From: Apiosordaria backusii
Lineage: Eukaryota; Ascomycota; Sordariomycetes; Sordariales; Lasiosphaeriaceae
Length of the DNA: 64,000 nucleotides
Direction: 5' to 3'
Assembly (NCBI GenBank): GCA_030549205.1
Contig: JAUKTV010000009.1
Span: forward strand, 434,001 to 498,000
In this document: piece after piece, positions 23,147 through 32,905 of the stretch
How the letters are laid out: every line of letters begins with the position of its first letter
Numbering within the stretch: position 1 is the first letter of the stretch
Notes under the pieces: generated by a model
What the model was told of the DNA's origin: nothing
Database searches by the model: none
The model's input: the letters and a program-made list of their open reading frames with translations, nothing else
Made by a program: the position numbers and the translations under genes

Positions 23147-23819
23147 GACAGGAATAGGGGGTACTCAGTGGCTATCTCACACAATGGAACATGAAAGTGT
23201 GAATAGTCTGTGATGGAACTGTTCCAGTTGTTTGTTTGTTTGCTATCTACCTATACTACATACTGTATGCGATGTATATACACACACTTCAAAGCCAATC
23301 AAGCAAAAAAATCCACGCAAAACTCGAAAATTGAAGTTGAAGCAAATCTCTCTTGAACAGTAACCTTTCAAGTAAGGAAGCAAAAATCAACAAATGATCG
23401 CATGCTCCCCTTGCTCCCTTGCGCCTGACAAACTTGCTTGTTGTACACACACACAACCCCTTCGAGTTTGGTAATCCACACAAAAAATCTTTGTACACAA
23501 GTGGCCTTCTTCCTCCGAGACCACTCCCCCCATGTTCCCTCCTCCGAATGATACAACTGATTTACATCCCAATCCAAAAATAACGTTGGATGTATCTTTC
23601 TTCCCTCCTTTGCTCTGCCATTTTGAATGATGATGCCTCCGCCCCCCAATGCATGAATGCTAATTCGCCTTTACCTGGGCTTGCTTGTTGTCTGTCGAAT
23701 AAAGTAATTGTCGGTTTAAAAAAAAAAGTAATCCTCCCAAATTCATCTCGGATATTGTTTGCGCCCGTTCGTAAACATCGTTAAAGTATTGTGTCGAATC
23801 ATAATCAATATGAAAAAAA
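22503..23819. other. Convergent intergenic region with microsatellites
   Basis: 3' regions of the kinase (+) and the unknown gene (-). It contains a long CA repeat (23089-23143) and a short hexamer repeat (cccgta, about 22987-23008). I see no gene. Confidence 0.6.
23089..23143. repeat. (CA)27 microsatellite
   Basis: An uninterrupted CA dinucleotide run of about 55 bases in convergent intergenic DNA. Confidence 0.95.
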
Positions 23820-25037
23820 TCAGGAGAGCTCCGCCATGACCTCCTCACAAAGCTCCTCGTACCGCGTTGGGTCGAATCTTCTCCTCTCCCAGTTGATCTT
23901 TCGTAACCTCTCAATCCGGGCCTGCTTGTCGAGCATCCTGAGCTCCTCAGCTGCGCTCCCTGACCTGGCTCGGGTTGTGGCGACGAGGGATGGCGGTTGT
24001 GGTGAGCGAAGCCACTGGTCGAGGTTGGCCGAGTGGCGGTTGAGTTGTTTTCGGAGACCGGAGAGGTGCTCGCAGCAGCGGTCGACAGTCTGGGAGATCA
24101 TGTAGGTGTTTTCGTCATCCTCCTCTGATGTCTCCGATGGTGATGGTGATGGCAATTCATTCTCGTTCTCATCCTCGCTCTCGTGGATGGTGTGTAATGG
24201 GTACTCGACCTCTTGGAATTTGGGGCTTACTGGCGGTTCCGGAAGCTTTTGTTGGAGGACTGGCGAGGAAAAGTAAAAGTCATCGAATCCGAGGGTGGGT
24301 GAGTCGGGACGGATCATCGGCTCTGGGATCTCGATTTGAATGGGTTCCTCCTTGGGGAGTGAGAAAGACACTTTCTTAACACGCTTGGGCGAGCTATCCC
24401 TGCCGGAAAGGTCCTCGCAAGATGAAACGGATTCTGTGGGTGTCTCTGGGGTCCAAGCTCGGGAACTGATGGAACTTGAGGGGGAGTGGCAACTCGAGCC
24501 TCGTGATGACACGGATGAGCTTGATCGTACTTTGCTGACAACGGACTCCTCGGCGGCATTGATGAGCGCAGATGCGCGATTAAAGTGGCTGCGTGCTTGG
24601 TGGAGAAGGTCTGTCCGGACCTGTGAGCTTGATGGGAGAGGTCGGGCACAGATCTCGAGTGAAGTGGCGGCATAGAAGTGAAGATAAATCAGATATACTG
24701 GCTCAATTTGGGACTTTTCCTTGATGCCGTTGAGAATTTCCACACATCTTGCTGAGCATGCTCTGTGCCTCTTTTCGATATGGTGTCTCTTGATCTCAGT
24801 GATGGCCTTTTTCCACTCTGCTGGTGAGTATGGGACCATAGGAAGAGGTGCTGGCGCAGGAAGCGATAGGCGTTTGACCGGTTTCGGACGCTGTGCTTGA
24901 TAGCTCTGCCATGTGTCGGTATTCTGAGTTGATTGACGTCGGAGTTTTGGTCCTGTCTGCGAGGTTGGTGATGTTGTGGGCGGAGGTGGCAACCAGCTCG
25001 CTCTGTTGCCGAGCATCAAAGGAATGAGTCCAGGCAT
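23820..25037 (-). CDS. Protein of unknown function, Ser/Glu-rich, with a possibly helical N-terminal domain
   Basis: A single open exon of 405 residues from the ATG at 25037; the frame is open 44 codons further upstream without an ATG. Residues about 70-165 look folded: a helix-forming stretch starting Y-S-P-A-E-W-K-K-A-I-T-E-I-K-R, two Cys in a charged helix, then Y-L-I-Y-L-H-F-Y-A-A-T-S-L-E, like a pair of TPR-type helices. The middle (about 170-330) is Ser/Pro/Glu-rich and probably disordered. The last 80 residues are charged and helical (R-x-L-D-K-Q-A-R-I-E-R-L-R-K-I-N-W-E-R-R-R). No signal peptide, membrane segment or catalytic motif is seen. From memory, similar unnamed proteins exist in related fungi; I assign no function. 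Confidence 0.7.
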   Translation of the reverse strand: MPGLIPLMLGNRASWLPPPPTTSPTSQTGPKLRRQSTQNTDTWQSYQAQRPKPVKRLSLPAPAPLPMVPYSPAEWKKAITEIKRHHIEKRHRACSARCVEILNGIKEKSQIEPVYLIYLHFYAATSLEICARPLPSSSQVRTDLLHQARSHFNRASALINAAEESVVSKVRSSSSVSSRGSSCHSPSSSISSRAWTPETPTESVSSCEDLSGRDSSPKRVKKVSFSLPKEEPIQIEIPEPMIRPDSPTLGFDDFYFSSPVLQQKLPEPPVSPKFQEVEYPLHTIHESEDENENELPSPSPSETSEEDDENTYMISQTVDRCCEHLSGLRKQLNRHSANLDQWLRSPQPPSLVATTRARSGSAAEELRMLDKQARIERLRKINWERRRFDPTRYEELCEEVMAELS

Positions 25038-28000
25038 GGTGGGCGACGATGGTGAGGCTGTCCAGACTGGTCGGGAGTGCCGACGAGTGATGAGTTGTAG
25101 ATGGATGCGCCTTCCAAGGAGCTGGGCGAGAGAAAGCTGAAGTGAAACTCTCCACGCGCAAGGAGGCAAGGCCGATAGATATTAGTCACGGCGTTTTGAG
25201 CAGGCATGCGCCCTGTTTGGACTGTAATGAAAGCCGAAGGGGCCACTGGAGATGGCCGAACACGACGCTGATAGCAATTCCCTTTCGGTAAATTGGGGTG
25301 GGTTTGAACAGGGTGCCCTGAGATGAGACGAGTGCTTGACAGCTCTTGACAGTTGACTGAGGGTCCGGGTGAGGGTCCGGCTGGATTTTAGTCTCTTCCC
25401 AGCAAACGGGAGCCCAAGCTTCTGGAAGCTCTCCTGGTAATTGGATGCGATCCTCTGTCGATTTTGGAAATGCGTCCGATGTCCCCGGTGCCCAGTTCGG
25501 CAACGGAGCTGCGGGACTTACACGGCGCTGCACGGCGGAGGTCGGATGGCACGACCCGGGCTTTTGGGTCTGGTGTCAGGTGTGCCGGCCGGTCTGAAAA
25601 TATTAGCCTGATCCGGGACCAGTATGGCAGAGACTGTTTGGTGGCCGGCAGTTGAGTGTCAGAAACACAAGGTGAGGTCGTCCAGGCGGCTGAATCGATC
25701 CAGGAGACGTTAAGGAGTGGATTTCAACGTCGACCAAACGCGTTGCTACAGTAAAAGTCGGAAACGGTTGAATGGGACGAAACTGAACAAACACACTGGC
25801 GGTGGGGAAAGAGCGGATAGGTCGAACGAGTGTGAGGCCAGGTGATGAAGCAACGCAAACCAAGTTCCTTCCAGAAGCAAGAGCAAGAGCAAGACCAGAA
25901 GAACCTGGATGGAAAAGGGGAGCGAGGGGATTCAAATTTTATTATGGACACCCACGCGCGCGGCCACACACTGGCACACGCAGAGTGACAGGAGGCGTCA
26001 TCTTGTGCCTTCCTTGCTGCATGACGCCAGAGAAATCGGCGCAATTTTTCTGCAGGCACAGGAGGAAAAAACAGAGTGACACCAGTGGCTGGACGGTGCC
26101 GGGCCCAAGGGAGGGCTCGTGCTGCGAGCTAAATTCCTGCAGGGGCTCGAGCCCGGGTCCCGTTCCCCTGAGCCCTAACCCCAAACGGGAATAAGAGAAC
26201 ATCCACCCCTGAGAGAGATCCTCTGTCAACCCTGCTAGCTTTGGGACTTCTCCCCATCCCCGGAAGAGACGCGAGTGGACAGCTTCATCGACGGCGTGGG
26301 TTGTCTCTTTTCTTCTTTTGATTCTCGGGCTTTCTTCGTTATCTGTTTTCTTTTTCTTGTATCGTGATCTGTGTCACCAATGGCAACACCGAAAGGCCAC
26401 ACGGTTTCTAGGATTCTTTTTTCAGATTGTTTTCCGGTATCACAACAGTCTCAACTCTCACGAAGACACGCGGTTCCAGGATCTTCTCGTGGCGGAAGTG
26501 ATGATTGTGTGTGGATGTGATGGTGGTGATGGCGCCACACAGATGCCTTCACATCTCACTCATCCATCCGAATGCTCGCTCTCCTGCCTGCGTTTGCATG
26601 CTACCTCTTGACTGCTCTCGCCAGCAGGTGACTTCCAACTCTGCCATCTCATCTCAGACCAACCAACGTCTGTTCGCTGTCAACTGAGATGTTTTGTTTG
26701 CCCCCCCCGCCACATCGTGAAAAAAACCGTTTGCATCGTGTTGTCTGTCATCTCATGTCACTGCTTGCTTCTCTGTCTCTGTATCCGAGCGCCACACCCG
26801 CGCAAATCTTGCCAATCCTCATCACATCATTTCATTCTCCTCCTTCCACACTTTCCACGTCCTTCCCTATTTCATCTTAACTCTCTCTTTACTTTTATTA
26901 ATTTTTAGGTACCTTATGTAACACCTTCCCATGTCTCTCAAGTCCATGGTAAAACATCGACAATCATCATTTTTTGTTTACCTAGTGTCCAGCTCTGTTT
27001 TTCATGGGGCTGAACCAAGAGCGAGATTTCGCGCAACCCCCCATCCTCATGCAAACCCTTGCTTCTCTCTTTCACAACCCTGACTACTGACACCGGAACA
27101 GAGCGAACGAGACCAGTAGACGAGACGGGAGCTCCCTATCAAAAAACGACGCTCGCTACCATTATCAGAACGTCGTATCAACAGACACCTGACAACACAC
27201 TGACCAACACTCGACAACCCCGCGCCTCAGTGTAACCTTACCTCAACCCACCTCACTTGATGATCACTTCAACGAAGAGGAGGGGTAATCTCAACTCATA
27301 CGGCACAGACACGGCAAGAATCAAACCATACGGCCCAGCATGAGGGCCCCAGACAGATCAATGCCCTCCCCAAAAAAAAGGAGATGATGATATTCAATAC
27401 ATAAATATTAAACATCCCACCCGACCAGCAAGCTGTTTTCTCTGGGGCGGCTACGGGCTTAAACAGCACGCACGTAGATATGGATATCAATAACAGAGAA
27501 AAAGGAGGGTATACCATCACCATCACCATTCCCTTCATCACTCTCCCACCACCCTCCATCGGTTACACCTCAATAGCACCTACCATAAAGTCAAAACACA
27601 TCTACAACACTCCATACATATCCGTAGAGCTTTGACCATCTCCTGTACGTACTGCGTATGCTGTCGTAGGTTGACCTGCAGCATCAAGCTGCACAGCACT
27701 GCACGCTTCATCTTCGCTTCCCAAGCACTGACCAGTCCCCATCAACCTCGCACCGCTATGACCCCTGCCAAGCAACACCAGCCCCCCCAGAGCCGGGCTC
27801 AAGCACAACAACAACAACACCAAAGGGCCCCAAAGTCCCAAAGCATGCACGGTCTTGTGTCGCAGGTTTGCGGGGAAACTGGCATCATGATCGCGATAGC
27901 GTCTCAAATGCGCAGCACTTGCCTCGACCAAGATACGCTACCCACGCCCTAGAACAATTCAGGAACGTACTCCGTAGCCTTCTTCTATACACTAGCCACA

Positions 28001-28123
28001 GATGATGACTTTTGAATAATAGCTTCAAAAAAATAAAAATGCTTGTCTATATCCCGCTAGCCATCTTAACTTTTAAGTATTGTTTTTTTTTCCTTCTCAC
28101 ATCATACATACACACAAGACAAC
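25038..28123. other. Three-kb region with no supported gene
   Basis: This is the largest gap. It includes the promoter and leader of the 405-residue gene and the 3' region of HTS1. The open frames in it lack ATG starts, domains or both: 27602-27931 (minus) has a hydrophobic stretch but begins at TTG, and 27296-27559 (minus) is a short hydrophobic frame. A/T-rich stretches near 28018-28090 look like 3' untranslated sequence of HTS1. Confidence 0.4.
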
Positions 28124-30557
28124 TCAGTTCTCAACCTTGACCTCCTCAGCTTGAACCGGAGCAGTAGGCGTTACCTCCCCCTCCTTCTCCGCCTGCTGCT
28201 CAACCTTGACATCCTCCCCCTTGATCCCACCAACCACTCTCAGCCCCTCCGCCTGCTCTACAATCGCGTCAAGCTGCTTCTTCCTGTCAATCCTTACCTG
28301 CACCTCCTTGGTCAGGTTCTCCAGGCTGATCAGCTCTCCCTCCTTCAAAGGGTGATCCTCAGGGAGACCCATCTCCTTGATCTTGATCTTGCCCTGAGCC
28401 AGCTCGTCCTCGCCCAGAATAAGCGCAAATGGCACACCATTGGCCTCGGCAGCCTTGAACTGATTTTGGAGCTTGGGTTTGACCTTGTAGAGGAACTCGG
28501 CCTAATAAGAGAGAAAATGTTAGTGTACGGTGATAGGCAAGTTAGTGAACGTGGTGGCAATCTTACCTTGATGTTAGCGTCCCACAAACGAGCCGCAATC
28601 TCACTTCTCTCCTTCAGCAAACCAATAAAATCTTTGCCACCACCAAAGGCCATGACAAAGACATCGACTTCGTTTTTCCTCTCCTTCTTGAGTTGGTTCG
28701 CCCGCATGATGGAGAAAATACGGTCGATACCAAAGCTGATACCGACGCAGGGGACTTGGGTCTTGCCGGAGAACATGCCAACGAGGTTGTCATATCTGCC
28801 ACCAGCAGCGATGGAACCAATGCCAATCGTTGGGTCATCAGAGCGGTCCTCATCCTCCCCAGCCTTGCCCTTCTTCTTCTTGGACTTTTCCGCAGTCGCA
28901 TCAGCGGAACTAGCAGAGACCTTAGGCGCAGACCCTTCAGTGACAACCTCGTAGATAACTCCAGTGTAGTAATCCAGACCTCTGGCTAGTGATAGGTCGA
29001 ACGAGACACTGTGGCCGGCTTTAAAGGCGTCGAGGTACGTGAAGAGGAGATCCAAGTCGGCGAAACCTTGCTGCATAGAGGCGTTGGCACCCAGTTCCTC
29101 GTCCTTTTGCAGCTGCTCAAGCAAGTCCCGCTTGCCCTTAAGCACGACGTACTTGCCGATCTTGTCGGCAACCTCTGGTGCAAGACCCTTCTCCTCAACC
29201 ATCTCCTTGCGAACATCCTCCCAGGGCATTTTGTCGAGTTTGTCCACGGCGGAAGAGATAGGGCGGATGGAGGCCTCAGGAACACCGCAGACCTGGAAGA
29301 TACCATCGAGAATCTTGCGCGAGTTGAGCTTGATGGTGTACTTTCCTTGCCAGCCAAGGCCTTCGAAGACCTCATTGATGATTCTGATCTGGTCGAATGT
29401 TAGCTGTAGTCGGCCAGGGATAATAATGAGCACGTACGATCTCGGCATCTGGGATCATTGGATCGTAGAGCCCAGCAATATCGAAGCTACCCGAATTCAA
29501 TCTGTTAGCATATGTTCAAGTGGCATTTCGATGGTCGTTGGTCTCTCAAGTCCACGTACTCGCATTGGTACTAGAATATATGTCAGTCTTGTAGGCCCGA
29601 GGGGTGAAAAGGGGTAGACTGACGAATTCTCTCATGCGGCCCTTCTTGACTGCAGGCTGATCTCTTCGGTATACTTTCGCAATATGATAACGCTTGATCT
29701 GGGACACATCCTTGTTCATCGCCAGGTACCGAGCGAATGGGACGGTCAAGTCATATCTCAAACTGCAGAGCTCACCGCCCTGGTCCGCAAGGTCATACTG
29801 CAGATTACCACATGTTAGCCATAACGTATGTTCCCATAAGCAATCCAGCCCGAGGCTGACGAACGATGAGCTTGCTATCCTCTCCATATTTCCCTGTTGG
29901 ATGCGGTTTCCTGGTCAGTAACAGATCCTCGGTTTCGGTCATCGATATCGTCGTTCCATACCGGCAAGAATCTCTGGTAATAAGTGTTAGTCAATGCGTC
30001 GGTGGCATATGTCAACGAAGGTTGCCAACATACCCTTCAACTCAAACACAGGAGTGTCGATTGTTACACCACCATGACGCTCTTTTTGTCCTGTCAGCCC
30101 TTGTTCTTATCCTCCTCATGCTTGCTCGTCCACTACATACTGAAGACGTTGGTGATCGTGTTGAAGATTTTTTCCCTAAGGACCATGTCCGAACCGGACC
30201 CTGCCAGAGGCGCATTAGCATAAGCTGAGATCGGGAATTCGGACGACGGGGCTCGAGGTTAACGCACAGTCTCTGGTGCCCTTAGGGGTCCTATGGAGGC
30301 ATTTGTTAGCTCACGTGTTCAATTCCTAGGACGTATCATCAGGAAAGTAAAGGGGTACTGTACTTAATCTCAAACTTTGGGGCCTTGGGCGCCATGTTTT
30401 CGATAGCGAGGTTGCCGTCCTGGGGTCTTGGTGACGAGGTTTGGAAGCGCCGCTGAGATGCGGGAATGGAGAGGCAGGTTGCGCGGAAGGTCAATGTCGG
30501 TGCCAGTCGTCGTGGTGGTCGAACAGACCGGATGGCAAGTATCCACGAGCTCTGCAT
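28124..30557 (-). CDS. HTS1: Histidyl-tRNA synthetase, probable mitochondrial and cytosolic forms
   Basis: Eleven exons: 30557-30364, 30290-30268, 30200-30141, 30081-30034, 29973-29962, 29893-29865, 29797-29624, 29570-29560, 29486-29438, 29388-28567, 28501-28124. They total 1800 bases, 599 residues, in continuous phase. The enzyme charges tRNA-His. Class II motif 2 region S-L-R-Y-D-L-T-V-P-F-A-R, histidine motif R-G-L-D-Y-Y-T-G and motif 3 G-G-R-Y-D-N-L-V are seen. Residues 1-54 are rich in Arg, Ser and Thr and poor in acids, like a mitochondrial presequence; Met55 (30395) starts M-A-P-K-A-P-K, a cytosolic start. The first ATG has T at -3, the second A at -3 and G at +4, so leaky scanning could make both, as known for yeast HTS1. 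A Lys-rich insert lies in the catalytic half and a Glu/Val tail follows the anticodon domain. Confidence 0.9.
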
Positions 30558-31107
30558 TCAAAAAGTGTCCGGGTGGGAATTCAGGCACTGCGGGGTGACT
30601 CAATTGTGCCTCGCCTTGTTGCAGTTGATGGGAAAACCTTCTGCAATGGCTGCAAGGCTGATGCTGGACCGAGATCCACAGGACGATCTCATTGGCTGTT
30701 TCAGATGGATGTAAAGCGATAACGGTCGCTAAGTCTTATCGATAGCTGGTCATTGGTGCCCGGCTTTTGGAGAAAGTCCCACTGTAAAATAACCCCGCCA
30801 TGTTTTTTCTTGCCATGCTGACAAGCTTCATTGATTATCGGATGAAGAGATACTTATGACCAGACGTCGATTCAATGGTGGGATACATTTCGGATTTTAT
30901 GGCTCGATGAATCAACAGCAACCGCGGTCTAACTTGTAGACTATTCTTTTTAAACAAGGCTGAAGATGAAGCAACAATCTCGATGAAGCCACGACTTACA
31001 CTTACACCTACACGCGACCTACCCGATTCACTCATCCCTGCCATCGCTCTCTCTTCATATTCAGTCATTTAATATTCCTAACCTGAAACTCAAAAGACGT
31101 TACACTA

Positions 31108-31369
31108 CACTCCAGCTCTGATTTAATTGTTAGCGCGGGACCTGAATAGCGATCATAAACCTACTTTCACAAACCTACAGTTTTTCCCTCAGAAACGCCA
31201 CAACGATGCGCTTAACTCGAGAGAATAAAAAAGACTACTAGAATAAGACTTATCATGCCTCCCCCCTCCTTTTTTTTGTAAAAATTAGTGTTTGTTAAGC
31301 TGTGGTAGCTTTTTGAATGTGGGGTGGATCCCGAAGTCTCGCGCTAACAATTAAACCAGGGTTGGAGTG
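31108..31369. mobile_element. MITE-like 262-bp element with terminal inverted repeats and TA flanks
   Basis: The first 34 bases (from 31108) and the reverse complement of the last 34 (to 31369) match at 30 positions, including a perfect 16-base block TTTAATTGTTAGCGCG. Each end is flanked by TA (31106-31107 and 31370-31371), the target duplication typical of Tc1/mariner elements. The interior is A/T-rich with no open reading frame. All four differences between the arms are transitions, compatible with decay by repeat-induced point mutation. A non-autonomous DNA transposon remnant is the simplest reading; no second copy is in this window, so mobility is not shown. Confidence 0.65.
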
Positions 31370-32751
31370 TAAGGCAGATTCTAGTTTTGATCTAGCAGGC
31401 GTTTCCGCGGACACTAAAAATAGGTGACAGGACAACTGGAGACACCCGAAACTTTAGGACTCAAGACATCTAAGAACAACATACACGAGGAGCCCGGCAG
31501 CCTAATTACCATCACACCGAGATGGCGGTCAACAAGGCACCCGAAGAGGCTCTGCTATGGAGCATATGATCGGTTCTCTCGGATGGGTAGAACGTCGATA
31601 TGATTCTACAACATGCGATAATGTTGACTCTACAGCTCAGGAATGTTGTACATGCATAGGTACGACGTATTCCCCTTTCAGCAACCGAAAGTACCAAGTA
31701 CCGGCCCAGGGTATTTTTAAGGTTTCAGCAGCCGCATGAACACACTTGGACCCGTACCGGAGACTTCAGTAACTTGACGGATTTTGTCCCTTTCTGTCAG
31801 AAAGGAGAGTAAATGCGTGCTACAAAAGAATCGCGTGACGGTGTGACCACTGCAACAACACCACCGCTGGACGGTTTCCCGTATTTCGCAATTGGAGTGA
31901 CAGCCCGCCATTGCCTCTGCACCTGTCTGGAACAGCCAATCTCCTCCATGTTTGAACCACCACACTGAGCCCCTTGCACGTGGGTCGAAAGTGCCAGAGA
32001 GAGGTCACCTAAAAAAGCTCGCCGAAGAAAAACCCTGGAATACGGTGGATCCGGCAAAGACGGCCCGTCTCGATTGACAACTTTGACCTCTAGATATTTG
32101 GATATCGTTGATGCCTGCAGCAATAGGTATACCTGAGTCTTGTCCGATCTCGACAAAACATATGGGTTTTTCGAACGCAATTCGGCCATCGAATTGTGGG
32201 GGAAGATCTGGGTAAGACGGTTGAAGTCGAACACTGGCAGAGCGGTAGCAACCGCTCAATCGTCGGAGTCGAGCGCCGTAATCATGGCACCAACGGGGAT
32301 GGACAGGGGAACGGATGCTGACTCTTGGCAACAAGAGCCGGGATGATGGATATTTGGCCAAGAAGCTAAGGCTTCTGGCCCTCTTCGTTTGCGCATCTCA
32401 AAGTTCCCATCTGGACCGACACGCAGTTCAAAACAAAGCCATGCCCTCCCATCAAGGCAGCAATAGCGGCTGATTAGCCGGGAACCCCTACGCTCTTCCT
32501 CGCTGCTCAGGCTCTCTCTCACTTACGTACGCGTCTGCGTTAAGTCCTGCAGATAATTCCTTGCTCCTCATTCGTTCGTTTCCCAAGGCTGCCACAGCAG
32601 GATCTCCGATACAACGTGTGTCAATATATCCCATCTAGCACTCGGCCTTCGGGGCCGCTCGCTCTCCGTGTTTTCTAGGGTCAATATTTTTGTGTTCTTC
32701 AACTTCACAGAGACCTGCTGGGTTTTGGGAATCATTCAGTTGCTCAGCACT

Positions 32752-32757
32752 TATAAG
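32752..32757 (+). promoter_or_regulatory. Possible TATA box of the ABC transporter gene
   Basis: TATAAG about 150 bases upstream of the ATG at 32906. Position and consensus fit, but nothing else confirms it. Confidence 0.3.
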
Positions 32758-32905
32758 GCGTTGTCTCTGCCTTGTTTTTTCCCCCTTTGGATGACAACTT
32801 GAACGACGCGCGGCTCCACTAGACCCCTTACCCCTATTCTGTCAACCCCAATGCTCTCTTGACTGGTATCAGCCAGTCCATTCCTCTCCCATAAGCCCAT
32901 TCAAA

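Larger units (their letters stand above)
30558..32905. other. Divergent intergenic region with an inserted element
   Basis: Promoters of HTS1 (-) and the ABC transporter (+), plus the 262-bp element at 31108-31369. Minus-strand open frames at 31797-32361 show no domain and are not supported as genes. Confidence 0.55.

Noticed and set aside
27602..27931. Frame with a strong hydrophobic segment
   Set aside because: It begins at TTG, has no ATG before the hydrophobic part, and nothing else supports a gene.
31797..32234. 145-codon minus frame between HTS1 and the transporter
   Set aside because: It begins at GTG, lacks any domain and overlaps other minus frames; probably non-coding.
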